A stretch of 64,000 bases of DNA from Schistosoma haematobium (GCF_000699445.3 NC_067198.1:34004536-34068535), one strand, 5' to 3'. Counted from the stretch's first letter, positions 23,136 through 35,420 are shown. A program made the numbers and translations. The notes: generated by a model not told the origin, from the sequence alone.

Positions 23136-23826
23136 GTTAAAGTTCATATTATGTAAATTGTAATAAAATGAATTTATTGACATTTTAACTATATAGTTTA
23201 GACATTAATAATGATAGTTGTCATGGTAACGAAAATCTACCCAAGAACACCACCATAAAAGTGAATTTAGTTCCTCATCTTGTATATCAATTTAATGATT
23301 ATTAAATTTATTTGTACGAACAAATAACCCATTGTCACTCATTAATATGTAAATGTTTTATGATTGTAATTCTATTAAGAATATGTTTAGTAGTCATGTA
23401 TTATTTCATGTTCATTTGAAAATGAAAATAGGTCATACAGCTGAATTTGTCGATTCATAAATATAATTAAATACTGTTTGATTTTTAAGTAAAGTTTGGC
23501 AGTGGCTAGCAAGGAATTTGGCAACATGAGTTTCTTCCTATTTGCGGATCGTTAGCTGAATGTACCTGTATCTCATTGCTAATGTTTACAACTGAACTCG
23601 AATCCAATCTTTTTCGCTTCAATTACTGAACACGTTATCAACTTAGTTACTGAGTTCAGGTAATTATTAGTTTGTTCAATGCAGATGATTTTATTTCTAA
23701 GCTTTTGAATCTTCCCGTTGTTAATGCAAACGATCAGTGTTTTTTAGTATATATGGTATACTACCGTTAAGTTACAGGTGTTTTTAAATCAAGTCTGAAT
23801 ATCAACACTAGAGTGTACGTACACTC

Positions 23827-23882
23827 AAATGATGAGTCCCAAATAGAATTAAACGCGCGTCGTGGATTCCTTTGCTAGCCAC
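23827..23882 (+). ncRNA. Partial Smα-type hammerhead relic
   Basis: ATGATGAGTCCCAAATAGAA, then TTAAACGCGCGTCGTGG and ATTCC, aligns to the schistosome hammerhead (CUGAUGAG, stem II UCCCAAAUAGGA, GAAACGCGCGUC). The palindromic helix III ACGCGCGT and the GTC cleavage triplet are intact. The GAAA has become TTAAA, and the 5' strand of helix I is not matched. Predicted inactive. Confidence 0.6.
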
Positions 23883-24779
23883 TAACCAACTTTGCTTAAG
23901 AATCAAATAAATATTTAGAGCGTTTTTCTCTTATCACTGTTATTTTCATATTATTAACAAATAAAATTATATTATTAATTAGGGGAGACCTCAGAAGTAT
24001 ACTGAAAGTGTTTTTACTTGACTTTTGCTTTGTAGTTATTTGGTTTAGAAGCTGAAAGTCGTTTTATGGATTAGTTGGTTTGTCTCTGTGATATTCATAC
24101 ACCAGATATTTTTATTCAGGAATATAAACTTTTTTAAATATTCCTCATTTTTGTAGCGAATTAATACAGTATACTGTCGTACTTGATAAGAGTTTTCATA
24201 AACCAAAAACAGAAAATAAGTATGAACTTTTTTCTATTTCAGGATTTAGGAAACTCTTCCATGGTTTTATTGAATGTCATGTGAATTCTTTACTGCACCA
24301 AACATATGATGTTGTATACAGTAACATTTACATCAAATTCAATACAAGAAGTAGTTTCATGTTTTTTTTTACTAAATATTGACATTGTTGTGTGCTACAA
24401 AGTCTTAATTTTAGGTCTCTGTGTTTAATGAATTAAAATAACTGATACTAGACGTAAAACATTGAACTTAGTTTAACAAAAGATTAATGCAGACATCCAC
24501 TTTGCAGTAATCATACGTTAACTAAACACAACCTAAAGACATATATTTGTATGCAAATAAATAGGTTTAAACTATCGGTTTTATTGTTACAGCTCTAACT
24601 TCTTTGACATTGTTATTTATTTTGATTTCATTTTATTATTGGTCACCAAGGTATAAGTATATACATGGTGAATAACATAGAGCTACCTGTTTTCCACACA
24701 CAATGACTAAAGAGTCATCGTTAGCAAAGACTTAAAAACTACTGCACACTGCCGTGCGATTGTGGCCAAAAGCTTTTGA

Positions 24780-25275
24780 AACTTTATGGTCAATACATAG
24801 GGCCTTTAGCAATATTGATACTAAAACCTTTTTCACTTTGTACACAGTATTTGTTCATCATAAGCTCGAGTACTGCATTCAAGAGGCTAGCCCCCGCCAA
24901 AAAAAACAGTGAGTTGTTAGGGAAGGTTCAAATAAGCACAATGGAGCTCCTGGAGTAGCTAAGCTCCTGTATGATGCTCGACTGGCTAAACTAAACCTAT
25001 TTGCATTGTCATATAGAAGAACCAGAGGCGATTTGATAAAAGCTTTTAAATTATTTAGTGATAAAGTTCCAAAACAGAGAATTTACGAAGACATTCTAAA
25101 ACGTTCACAAGCCCAGAACAGATTACTTGTCAGTTGACTATCGACTTTCTCGTCGAATCATCAACGAATGAAATTAATTACCTCAATACGTGATTGAAGC
25201 TCCATCTATTGATGGTTTCGAAAGAAAGTTGGTTCGACTGAGAGACCACCATTGCCAAGACTAACACAGGTCACC
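24780..25275 (+). pseudogene. CR1-clade RT C-terminal relic
   Basis: Across several frames one can read LEYCIQEASP (24865-24895), KLLYDARLAKLNLFALSYRR with TRGDLIKAF (24960-25050), LFSDKVPKQRIYEDILKRS and VIEAPSIDGFERKLVRLRD (25190-25250). This is the C-terminal region of a CR1/SR1-type reverse transcriptase; compare RLRSLDLYPLEYRRLRGDLL in the copy at 1-2282. It has no catalytic domain and is a 5'-truncated, frameshifted insertion. Confidence 0.75.
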
Positions 25276-25649
25276 TAGCCAACTTTCCTTTCTGAACTGA
25301 AACTAATTTATTGACTCTTGTTTCACTTTATTCATTACAATAAACTGAAGAAATATATAACCATCAGTTATCCTCGTAGGATATATCAAAACAAAATTGA
25401 AAACAATCTAACTTCATGATGCAAAGGCAACAGAAATACATAATAAGGAAAAAATCAAGAATGTTGTTTTCCTCAATGACGCAATGACTTGTTATCAGTT
25501 TTCATGATTATTCTTAATTAAACATGATGTAACTAACAATGCATTGCTTTATCTTTTCCGACTGTTCCCTTGCTGTCCACTCCTTCTTCTCTCTCTCTTA
25601 TGTCCATTTACTTTATTACTTAGTTGTTTATCTCTCGTTTGTCTACTGA

Positions 25650-25688
<39 letters not shown>
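25650..25688. repeat. (AAT)n microsatellite
   Basis: Thirteen uninterrupted AAT units. Confidence 0.95.
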
Positions 25689-25689
<1 letters not shown>

Positions 25690-25921
25690 CATTAACATAT
25701 GCTGTAATAAAATCATTATCATTATTTCGAACAATAGTTTAGTCGCTTATTTGTTGACATAAGATTAGTGATTACTTTGTTAATATGTCAATTTTTACCA
25801 TATGTCGTTAAATTTCGGATAAAACAAAGAGATATTTGGAAAAAATTGAAACGATAGAAACAAATTGATTTAGTTTAACTCAATATTCATTTGGGGTTTT
25901 TTTTAAAGAAAGAGACTGTTA

Positions 25922-26107
25922 TATGTGAAAATTATATTTGAAATAATCTCAGCGATTGAAATTCAAATAATTCCGACGTTTCGTCCAGCTAACTTGTCTG
26001 GACTTCTTCAGGGTAATAATCAAAAGTCCAGACAAGTTAGCTGGACGAAACGTTGGAATTATTTAAATTTCAATCTCTGAGATTATTTCAAATATAATTT
26101 TCACATA
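25922..26107. repeat. Near-perfect palindrome containing hammerhead-like motif
   Basis: 84-bp arms (25922-26005 and 26024-26107) differ at only a few positions and enclose an 18-bp loop. Each arm holds GTCCAGACAAGTTAGCTGG and the adjoining GGACGAAACGT. See the minus-strand motif at 25971-26011. Confidence 0.85.
25971..26011 (-). ncRNA. Minimal hammerhead-like motif (palindromic ACGT helix III)
   Basis: On the minus strand: CTGAAGA (fits CUGANGA), stem II GTCCAG/CTGGAC closing a nine-base loop, GAAA, then CGTC. Helix III would be only the palindrome ACGT, formed between two molecules, with cleavage after GUC. The flanking helix I is weak. The plus-strand arm repeats stem II and GAAACGT but lacks CTGA. 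Confidence 0.5.
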
Positions 26108-27584
26108 CAATGACTTCTCAATTTCTGTCAAACTATTCGTTCTAATCTTGACGAATATCCGTATGAAAGAGACTGTTACTTCAAATAAATTAAAGTAGTG
26201 TATTGGTCGGTTGATTACCTATATTCAGTATTATTCTAGTCAAAGTAATTTAGCCAAATGAGTCATGAATCTAACTATTTGATTAACTATGAGTTGTAAA
26301 ATCATGTGGTATTTTTTTCTAGAGTTAATTAAATTTCATGTCATTTAGAAATAATGTCAGTGGAGTCTTCGTGAATATCAAGATTAGAGATTTAATTAAT
26401 GAATAATTCATGAGATGAATAACTCGATTAAATCAATAAAATTCATTCAGGTTCAAGATTAGTGCACTCAACTACACAAGACTAAGATTATTTTTTGTGT
26501 TATTGACTACTCTAATCTGATTACAGTTACAGTTTGATTAAACAAATGGATATCAATAAATGATTCCAGGTTTGTGGATATACCTGTCGTTATAATCAAA
26601 CTAATTTATTCATATTTCAATGTCTTTATTACAGTGAAAACTTTTCAGATCTTTACATCTGAACTGTTGAGAAAAGAAAATCAGGATGGGAATTTGAAAA
26701 TTTTATTTAATGAACATTTGACTTGTACTAAGTTTAAACGAAATGCCACTTAGAAATTATTTTTGGAAATTAATTTCTGTTTTATTTTTAATACTACGTA
26801 CATATTTAAATTACTCTGAGTCATCACCAAATACATTCTAATCGATAAAACTGACTTAATAAATACAGTTTCATGTACATATCTCTGAAGTATATGACAT
26901 TCGAGTAACAGGGATAACCATACTAGTCGAACGTTTAAGTTGAAAAAGATATTACGAGGTTTGAAATTAAAGGTCTACTAGTTTAATTATGAAGTTGCCG
27001 GTGTAATATCATATTATCCAATGCATTGAACAGCAGTCCCAAACTGTCCAAATCACTCCGAATTTACATTATTTTACCAGTTGATGTCACTTAGAGAGAG
27101 AGAGAGAGAAGATGAACCGATGAAACTCAGATGTAGAATATGTAATAGGCAAAACGTGCTTTGTCCATCCTATGTAAATACGTATCCTTTTCTTGGTCTT
27201 GTCATTCAACACAACGTTTTGCTACCGTAATCTGTTTAGCAGTCAGTGTCAAAAACCACTGGTAATGTCTCAGATGATACTCATAGGCTATTATCCTGGT
27301 CTTAAGTAGTATTTTCAATAAATGGAAACTCATTTCAACAACAGAACATGTGTTATCTTTTAATATTTCCACAAGTAAGTGAAACACAAATCATTAGAGA
27401 GAGTGCTATTGTATTTGTTGTCTATTCATGCATTGTATTAACAACTCATTCTTTATTATGGAATTATTTATTCAATCATATCAGTTAATATTCAGCTTTT
27501 GGGTCAGAATGCAACCATCTATAGCTTTCAGCTCATTCTCTCTACCCTCCCATAAAACTGTACAAAGCCAGTCATATTTGTAAT
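26108..27584. other. AT-rich non-coding DNA
   Basis: No gene or named repeat, apart from a short GA run at 27093-27108. Confidence 0.4.
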
Positions 27585-27668
27585 AAATATATTTTAGTGA
27601 TATCCCGTCAAGTGGAAAATTGTATTTCTGACGTTTCGTGACCTAATGTATGTCACTTTATCAGAGTA
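27585..27668 (-). repeat. Terminal module of a dispersed repeat with minimal hammerhead-like motif
   Basis: Minus strand: CTGATAAAGTGAC, ATACATTAGGTCAC, GAAACGTCAGAAATACA, then the ATTTTCC..GACGGGATATC block and AATATATT. The same module recurs at 37515-37600 and 61868-61945. Stem II is GTGAC/GTCAC and helix III is the palindrome ACGT. The CUGANGA box reads CTGATAA, one base off, so activity is doubtful. Confidence 0.55.
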
Positions 27669-28540
27669 AATAAATGACCGAAATAATATTAACACAAGTA
27701 TCAAGGAAACAATACAGAATATCTTTATTTTAATTAAAACCATAATATTAAACGGAATATACCCGCTGAACCAATCTTTCTTATTTTAAATAATAATAGG
27801 TCAGAACATGTAAATGTCGTGTTATTTCGGTCAAGGTGATTCTGTATTGTTTGTGTATAAGGTGGGTGTGAAAAATGTTTACATTTGTAACCTAAGGTAG
27901 TGGGGTTGAAATTGAGTGTGTATGGATTGTCTGAAATATGAATAGGGTCAAATGTGGTTGTTTGGTTAAATAGTCCAGGTTAGATGATTGGTCGGGCCTT
28001 CTTTCTTATTGAGGACAGGGGGGTTTAGCATTATGTGGAACGTTTTTTTATTTTCAGTTCAGTTGTGATTTGTTGGTCCATCAAATCTCGAAAATCCTTT
28101 ATAAAACAAAAGTCTCAGACTAGAGTTTAGATGAAATTATTTATTAACCTGAAAGCTGACTCTGACCTGTAACTAAACGTCATCGAAGTTATTTAGCTAA
28201 GTTTTCCATATTTTCTTTTACGAGATAAAAATCATGAGTAAATAACTCTAATTGTTTACTAACTTTCGGACTTCACAGTCAATAGTCAATAGTTTGGTTT
28301 TGCAAAAATTTATGTCATTCACACGATTCAATAAATAATGAACTGGTTCATTAAGTAATAATTTCAGGCTTCGTTAGCATTACCAGCTATCACGTCACAT
28401 TGTAGTGAACAAAAACTCAGGTACGGTAAATCAATGTATGGTTCTAAGCATAATTATGAAAATCATACATTAAATACATCATTTGCATGTCTCTCTTGAG
28501 GTTTAATTTACCCACTCCATCATTCTTCCAATCCTGTTGT
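27669..28540. other. AT-rich non-coding DNA
   Basis: No gene recognised. The stretch 27830-28030 is G/T-rich on the + strand without a matching family. Confidence 0.35.
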
Positions 28541-28554
28541 TATACCGATTACTC

Positions 28555-28650
28555 TGTTTTTCTTCATCTCTTCATTTCATTTTTGTGCTGGTAAGCATTC
28601 CACTTCCGATTTCTGCTACATAAGTAGTGCACATCACAATGTCAGCTGAT
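28555..28650 (+). repeat. Partial copy of a dispersed repeat (family also at 29535 and 41270)
   Basis: Contains the segment GCATTCCACTTCCGATT followed by TGCTACATAAG, as in the longer copy at 29535-29845. Short and decayed. Confidence 0.4.
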
Positions 28651-29194
28651 CACTTTATAGTCAGCTAAACGATATTTCAATTCAAATAAATGAACTATGA
28701 ATAAAATACTCACTTTAAACAATTATATTACAGATATCAGTGTTAAATAGTTTGGTGGATTTGCTTAAACTATAAGAGTTATCAATAAGCCCACGCAAAG
28801 AAGCGAAGACTATGGGGATTATTATTATCAGTTGGTCGCGTCGCACTAGAGCAAAACAATTATTCACTGACCCCGATTTCATAGGTTTGTGATAAAACCT
28901 ACATCCTCATTTATGCACTTGCTAAGAAGTAAATATCTATTGGGTTCAGAGATCCAATATAAAAGTGAGTAAATGAAATAAAATCGAATTTCTTGCAACT
29001 GAAACCTGTATATTTTTATCTGAATAATTTCGAATATCGTAGCAACGTACTGATTAACTAAACACTGAAACTTTAACTTCACCATGGTAACCAGAAGACT
29101 TTTTTTAGATAATTTATACTGATTGGATGAAAGCTAATTCGTATGAATCTTTTCAAATTGATATATTTTTCTTAATTTATTTAGTTAAAAAATT

Positions 29195-29500
29195 GTCGGT
29201 ATGGGGTGGTGGAGATTGTTAAGTTTTTGATTGAGATCATGAATCAATTGATGTTAGACCACCATTGAAAACCTGGTTTGGTTGAAATTAGACACTAACA
29301 CAGTCAGATGCCGGCTCAGTGGTCTAGAGGTTAAGCGTTCGAGCGCGAGCCTGGAGTTTTTGGGTTCGAGTCTCATGTGCGAGGTTGTGGATGCGTACTG
29401 CTGAGGAGTCCTATACTAGGACGAAACGGCTTTACAGTGCTTCCATGTCTTCAGTGGTGGTCTAAAATCAATCAATTCATGATCTCAGTTAAAAAATTGT
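29195..29500 (+). mobile_element. Smα-like SINE with fold-back 5' end
   Basis: Order: GGGTGGTGGAGATT, an inverted copy of the SINE 3' segment (TGAGATCATGAATCAATTGA to ACCACCATTGAAAACC), the block GATGCCGGCTCAGTGGTC, TAGAGGTTAAGCG (A box), GGGTTCGAGTCTC (B box), a hammerhead at 29393-29440, CTTCCATGTCTTC, and the 3' end with TTCATGATCTCAGTTAA. The A and B boxes are good RNA polymerase III promoter matches. The 3' segment occurs in both orientations, at the two ends. Confidence 0.75.
29393..29440 (+). ncRNA. Hammerhead-like motif in SINE
   Basis: CTGAGGAG (fits CUGANGA), stem II GTCC/GGAC around TATACTA, and intact GAAAC. Helix III and the cleavage site read GGCTTTAC where other copies have GGCCGTC. 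Helix I is TACTG/CAGTG. The core is kept, but the cleavage triplet is altered. Confidence 0.55.
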
Positions 29501-29534
29501 ATTTTGTTAATTCAATTAAATAGATATGTTGAAC

Positions 29535-29845
29535 TAAGATGATAAGAAGTGAGATAAATACTGGTTTAGTGAATGAGAACACAAATGGGGACAACAAAAT
29601 GTATTTGAATACAAAATTACAGAATCTCTTAGAAAAATCTGAGAACAATACAGTAAATAATTCATTTGCAAAATATCCATCAATTGTCTCGGATTTCATT
29701 GTTCCTTCATTTCCATATCAATCACTCTCTGTGTTCGTTCTTTTTTCTTCAATCTCCTCAACTTTCTGCCTCCAGGCATTCCACTTTCGATTGGTGACAC
29801 ATGCTACTTATATCTGTCGATATCAGTATCACACACCACACTGAC
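29535..29845 (+). repeat. Unnamed dispersed repeat, longest copy
   Basis: About 300 bp, shared with the minus strand of 41270-41515. Both read open over much of the same frame; the shared translated blocks are NNTVN.SFAKY, SSI.STFCLQAF.FRLV and TYIC. The shared frame could mean descent from a coding element, but no protein family is recognised. It directly follows the SINE ending at 29500. Confidence 0.55.
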
Positions 29846-30640
29846 AAAGATACATGAACTTGGTATAGACAAATCTGTAAGTTTGTAGGATATCGAAGAA
29901 ATTCTTGGAACAAAATGCTATGAGTTACATGGGTAACATAAAGTTTGTAATGCATTGTTAAACAATAAACCTGTATTTTCCAAGGTAATAGGATGAAAAC
30001 TCCAAAATTTTAACTGAAGTGAATTCGATTGTCTTTCATTTGCTTAGCATCTCTGAACAAGGTTTATAAGCACAAAAACTAGCTTGGATTTATTGGTACA
30101 CCAAGTGCACGACATTAAGAAGATAGACGCTAGGATCAATGGGCATTGAACAACTATTTTGTCTAATACCATTACGAATAACTCATACTAGACTAAATTC
30201 ACGGTTTTCAGGTTTCGTATCAAGTATAATACCAACATTTTTAATTACATTCGACTCACGAATATACCCCCCGTATCATCTAATATCAATGTTGCATAAT
30301 TGTCGCCTTTTTTATATGATAAACTCTGCCAATCATGGAAAATCGTGTCTATTTTTCACAACTTATCGATAATGACAATCCCCTATTCGAATTCATTCTG
30401 TTCTGGTTGTTTCTCTATAAGACAGTAAAAATCATAATGTCTTGTTGCCAGTATATAGATAGGTTAGAAAATAGTTGATGGTACTTTAATTATAATTTAG
30501 TTCGCAATCAATGAGGTCAAAAATGCTTAATCTAAAATAGATAGAAAGTAATTTTTAAACTGGATTATTGTTACAGCATAAAAATTTATGTATAAATATC
30601 TATTTAGTAATATTTTATACATTGTATTACTGATATTTTT
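29846..30640. other. AT-rich non-coding DNA
   Basis: Nothing recognised. Confidence 0.35.
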
Positions 30641-30644
30641 CATT

Positions 30645-30815
30645 TGCGGGATCGTGGATACTCATCGCTGAAAAGTCCCATACTAAGATGAAACGGTTAT
30701 CCAGTGCTTCCAATTTTCAATGGCAGTTTAGCTTAGATCGACTCATGAATCTAACTGTTAAACTTACTACAATCTCCATTAATCCCCATTCTGATAATTT
30801 TAGTATCATCATAAT
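30645..30815 (+). mobile_element. 5'-truncated Smα-like SINE
   Basis: Starts after the B box with GGGATCGTGGATACTCATC. A hammerhead relic follows (CTGAAAAGTCCCATACTAAG, ATGAAACGGTTATCC, CAGTGCTTCC). It closes with GACTCATGAATCTAACTGTTA and CTCCATTAATCCCC, ATTCTGATAATTTT, the 3' terminus shared with the PLE at 59147-59187. Confidence 0.65.
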
Positions 30816-32096
30816 TTGAACTCTTCATAATGATAAGAAGTATGTAAACTCAAACTAATTCGCATTCTTTTCTAATTCTACATTTATTCTGTCGAATTGT
30901 ATATAAATATTTAAATTTTGTTAACGTTCTTATAGATAATCCTAAAAAATTGTATATTTTTCTCCAACTTACGCTTAATACGGAAAATATAGGTTGTGCA
31001 GATCCATTATGAGTGTAATCATGATCCTATCTGTTATTTATTTAATTAACTATGGGTCTTTCATGTAAAATTGTGAAAAAGAAACTCAAACATATGCTGT
31101 CTTAATCAAAATATCTTTAAATGATTTTTCTCGATCATTTCTATATTTAATATTTTCTCCAACAGAATGAAGTTCATATAAATTTGAATTGACTCAGAAG
31201 ACAGTTTCCACCTTACATTGTAATACATATGTAATATTGTAAGGAACGAAACTAACTATAAACCATTCTAATTGATGACAAATAACTAGTTAGTCATTGT
31301 TGTAAATGCAGATTTTATATCAAATGTCTTCTAAGAACTTTTTTATAAATTGAATCCAACTAAAGACCCAGTGAAAGCCAAAGAACATCGGATAGTTGTT
31401 TTTATAATAGTTTGAAATCTCACTTATAATTCTAGGAATGACTGAACTCAGGATCTTCAAGTCTTGGGATGAGGATGTTATCGTTAGACAACTCAACACC
31501 CAATGGTTCACATTTCCAAGTACATTTAGTTTTGTAATATAAAGATATGATCATTTAATCTCATCAGCTTCACACCCGAAACAGTTGGATTCCGTCTGTC
31601 ATAACTTCATATTAGAAATTCGGGGATTTATCAAAAAGTTAGACATTAACAGAACATAGCCACTGTTTAATAGGTTGGTTGTAGTTATTATTTTGAACAA
31701 GGTCAGTCCACAATGGAAACGATCTCAAAATTAAGCTATTATTTATAACCGTACAGACGATTTTCCTTGGTTAGTGACTCACTGATTACAGCACACAACC
31801 ACTTATCTTCTATTACCAAAAACGTAGATAAAACAGGTCGTGTGATTGATATTACTTCAGCCTTTGTTGTTTTGCCTACAAGTTGTCTGCAACAGACGAA
31901 TGTCTAATCCTCTTCGTTTCTTCAAAAACCGTTTGTGCCTACATTAAACTTACCTCGGTATTACTAATCTATTATTAAGAGTAGGATGATTTATATTGGT
32001 TTTCCCCTAATATTTGTTCTTTCCAACTTTGTCTAGTTTGATATATATTTATTGATATTTCAACAATTAAATATATAATCAGATTGATTGTAATGT
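30816..32096. other. AT-rich non-coding DNA
   Basis: Nothing recognised. Confidence 0.35.
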
Positions 32097-32631
32097 ACTT
32101 TCCTAGTATGCCCCCAAATGCCCTGATACGGTTGAGGGTGGGGAGAGTCAACTTTCCCTCTCGAAATTCTCTCACATGGCCACGTGTAAACAGCCACTGT
32201 CAGGGATGTCCTACTCACTGCCTTGTCGCGGCATTACTGTTGTTTATGAAATTAAGAGGACGAAAAACGAACGTCCGGCGCTTTAACCGGGTTGGTGGAT
32301 ACGGAGGGTCCACCTATGGGAGTTGGAAAACCCTGATTCCAAACCAATGGTACACTTGGGCTCCAGTATCCTGAAGGAATAAATGGGATATGAACCAATC
32401 GTTGGTCATCGGCTACCATGGGACTGCATTTCCTGACGTTGCTCCACTGCCTTGTGGATCAGACCTTTAGATCGAAGGCTCCCTAAGAAAACCACCCTCT
32501 TCGGTTTGGACACTCAGGCAGTGTCCCAGCCCTCACATAAATCGGATGATTCATGTGGCGCATATATATTCGGTGCATCTTTGTACCAATATTTGTGTTT
32601 AAACAAATAAATGAATGAACTTTCCTACTAT
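32097..32631 (+). mobile_element. Non-autonomous RTE-derived retroposon with target-site duplications
   Basis: A complete ~510-bp element (32110-32618) lies between ACTTTCCTAGTAT (32097-32109) and ACTTTCCTACTAT (32619-32631), a 13-bp duplication with one mismatch. Its first ~70 bp (CCCCCAAATGCCCTG, GGGTGGGGAGAGT) match the 5' end of the RTE body at 11640-11720. Its last ~160 bp (GGATCAGACCTTTAGATCGA to AAATAAATGAATGA) match the RTE tails at 9238-9405 and 46101-46230. No endonuclease or RT is left between them. It is a short derivative that keeps both ends and depends on an autonomous partner. Confidence 0.75.
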
Positions 32632-34060
32632 ATCACATAGTTCTGATTACTTCATTCTCACATTGGATTAGTGACATTTTTCTTCTTGATTCTAAAACGC
32701 ACTACAAGAATTAACTATTGGAATATTATTTGTTTAAATATTATTTAGTGAATTTGAGATTAAAGTGACTTTTGTTATCAGTCAGTAACGTTACATATAG
32801 AGATTCTAAGTAAACAGTCTACTAAATCGCAACATAGAAATGAAGAGAACACTAGCAAAACACTTGTTTGTTTATCGCAACAGATGAAAATGGGCGTGGT
32901 ATTGCTTGTTTATATGTGTATATATATCATACGGACATTTTGAGCAGATATGATAGATTATTGATTATTCGTTTTGTACATAAACTCAGTGCATTTTTTC
33001 ATATATTTGATTCATGTACAGTAAAAATAAACAATGGTTTCATGGGCATAATGTATAATTTTAATAGTTATTATCTATAAACTAAAATGGAATGGAACAA
33101 TTTTGTCACAATAATCTGGTGTATTACATTCGGTACCATTATTGTTTTTTTCTGTGTTATAATGTTAGAATTAAGCAATAAATTTGTTGGAATAATTGAG
33201 CTGAAGATAATTCACCTTCACTGAATTCTTAGTCAAATTGTTTACACACGACAAAGCCAACAGCTAAACAACTGAACTAAACTTTTGATTTTTCTCATAC
33301 AACATATTCCACGAAAAGATCATTCATTGAATAAACAAAAGTGGAGAACAGAGAATGATCAATAATCAGTATCAATAACTGCCGCACTACAAAATAATAC
33401 AAGATCTTTGGAAAATGAAAAGTACAACATTAAAAAAACTGTTGGATATTCTTACTTTCTTGTATATCCTTATAGTTTATACTGACATTGAATACAGAGA
33501 ACGTATAAGGGATTTATTAAATTGCAGCTCGATTTCCCCATGAAATACTTCGTACAACATATACTTATTGATTTCATCTAAGTCGAATGATGTAAAACGT
33601 AATAATACAAAATAGTAATTAGGTTTTATTGGACAGCAAATAATAGTCTTTTCAATAAGTATGAACAAATAATTATTTCGACCATTTGGTTATTCCAAGA
33701 TCTTTTACCAATTAATGTATGACTGTAACACAGACAGAAATCACCAGTAGAGTAAAATGCAACTTGTCGTTCTTAATTATGCAGTAGGGTAACTCTATTA
33801 TGTGAGCTGTATGGATTGATATGAAGCTCTAAATATAAATGTTTGCTACATGGCACTTACCAGCTGAATGTATCTGTAATGTTGACTAGATTGATACTCT
33901 GTATAGGTTTCGAATCCACGTCACCCAGTGTAAAATCTGTTCGGGACGTAAATGGCCTCTTTTATGACTGATTAGTAACCAATATCATGCTTATTTAGTC
34001 TTGTTATAACTTGTTGCATTGTGTCCTATTAATGTATAACGTAATGATACCGCCAATTAA
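32632..34060. other. AT-rich non-coding DNA
   Basis: Nothing recognised as gene or RNA. Confidence 0.35.
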
Positions 34061-34300
34061 AGAACAGTGATTTATTGACCGGACCAATGACACATAAAAC
34101 CCGTACGAGCAGTCTAGAGTCTTTACCGTCCTGCTTCCTGCCTAGCCCTGCCTGTTAAGTCCAGAACACCAATCTCAGCCTCCACAATTTGAATAATGTA
34201 TATCAAACATACTGGGTTTATATACAAACCAAACAGAACACATCGTACCATAAAATAGAAAATAACATTAGTAAAAGATTTAGCCAAAAGTGGTTATGAA
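34061..34300. repeat. GC-richer island, probable unidentified repeat
   Basis: The block GACCGGACCAATGACACATA to TACTGGGTTTATATACAAAC is far less AT-rich than its surroundings. It lacks ORFs and resembles repeat or LTR sequence, but I cannot name a family. Confidence 0.3.
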
Positions 34301-34894
34301 TGTGGGAGATAGTAATCGATAGATCGGGCATAATTCAAGAGTGGTAAATCGTATAATAATAGTTTATAGGTCAAAATAAAGGTTATGATAAGAGGAACAC
34401 GAGTATGAACAGTCTAGTTACTTAACAATTATACAATGAAAATATATGTATAGTTTTAGTCCAGAAATAGATTCCAACAGTTACCATTCATTATTCTCGT
34501 CGGGATATAACAAGTCCTTCGTCCTAAACAAATTCTATCGGTCAATTGCAATCTAATCACTAGTCTTGAAATCTAATATATCAGTTTGTACATATCTTTT
34601 TGGTAAATGTATGCTAGTAACCACAATGTAATTAATTGACTGGACCAAATTAGCACGATAAACTATAGAGAGAGAAAAAACACCAATCAGTTTAGATTAT
34701 TTCAAAATGAACACTGATTCTATTTGACAGAAAAATCATAATTAAGCTGATATTTTAATAATATCTCTGTACATTACTGAATACAATCAGTATTAAGCTA
34801 ACTTACTTAGAATAATTTATTTTAAAGCAATCGCAAAAAAAGAAAAAAATAATTATGTTGTTCAATGCACTTTCCAATAACTGTACAGCTAATA

Positions 34895-35260
34895 TTTATT
34901 TCAATGGTTGAGATCGTGAGTCAATTGAAGTTAGACCACCATGGAGACACTGGACGGCCGTCTTGTCCTATTGTGGGACTCCTCAGCAATGTGAATCCAC
35001 GATGCCGCCCCCTCGCGAGATTCAAACCCAGGACATATCAATCTCGCGCGTGAGCGCTCAACCACTAAACCACTGAACCGGCATCCAACGGTGTTAATGT
35101 CTAACTTCAAATAATCCACGAAATTGAGCGACACATCCACCATTGTCTTCAGTGAGTTACTATCTCACAACAGACTCGGTTGAACTTCACTGGTCATTGT
35201 TTATTACTAGAACTTCAGAAGATACCTGTTGAAGCCAGTCACTAATGTGCATATGTTGAT
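34895..35260 (-). mobile_element. Smα-like SINE, long copy (pair of 44335-44765)
   Basis: On the minus strand: 5' part with CAGGTATCTTCTGAAGTTCT and CAGTGAAGTTCAACCGAGTC, TGGTGGATGTGTCGCTCAAT, TTGGATGCCGGTTCAGTGG with TTTAGTGGTTGAGCG (A box), GGGTTTGAATCTCGCG (B box), a hammerhead at 34947-34995, and a 3' segment through GACTCACGATCTCAACC. Much of it matches the plus-strand copy at 44335-44765 closely, so the two are recent relatives about 9.4 kb apart in opposite orientation. Confidence 0.8.
34947..34995 (-). ncRNA. Hammerhead-like motif in SINE
   Basis: CTGAGGAG, stem II GTCCC/GGAC around ACAATA, then AAGAC in place of GAAAC. The palindromic helix III ACGGCCGT and cleavage triplet GTC are intact, and the helix I partner CCAGTGT follows. 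The GAAA change predicts loss of activity. Confidence 0.55.
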
Positions 35261-35420
35261 TAATATGATAATGGGTTTTGTGGATATTATAGTAATTTCA
35301 ATGGTTGAGATCATGAGTCATCTGAAGCTAGACAACCATGGAAAACCTGGAAGCTTCAAGTGACTCATGATCTCAACCATTGAAATTATTATAATATCCA
35401 CAAAACCCATTATGATATTA
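35261..35420. repeat. Palindrome of the SINE 3' terminus
   Basis: Arms 35261-35323 and 35358-35420 pair over about 62 bp with a ~34-bp loop. Each arm runs TAATATgATAATGGGTTTTG, TGGATATTATAGTAATTTCA, ATGGTTGAGATCATGAGTCA. It abuts the SINE at 34895-35260. It represents two SINE 3' ends head to head. Confidence 0.75.

Noticed and set aside
34865..35143. ORFs on both strands here, matching ORFs at 44476-44697
   Set aside because: The similarity comes from two copies of the tRNA-derived SINE; non-coding RNA genes read as protein by chance.
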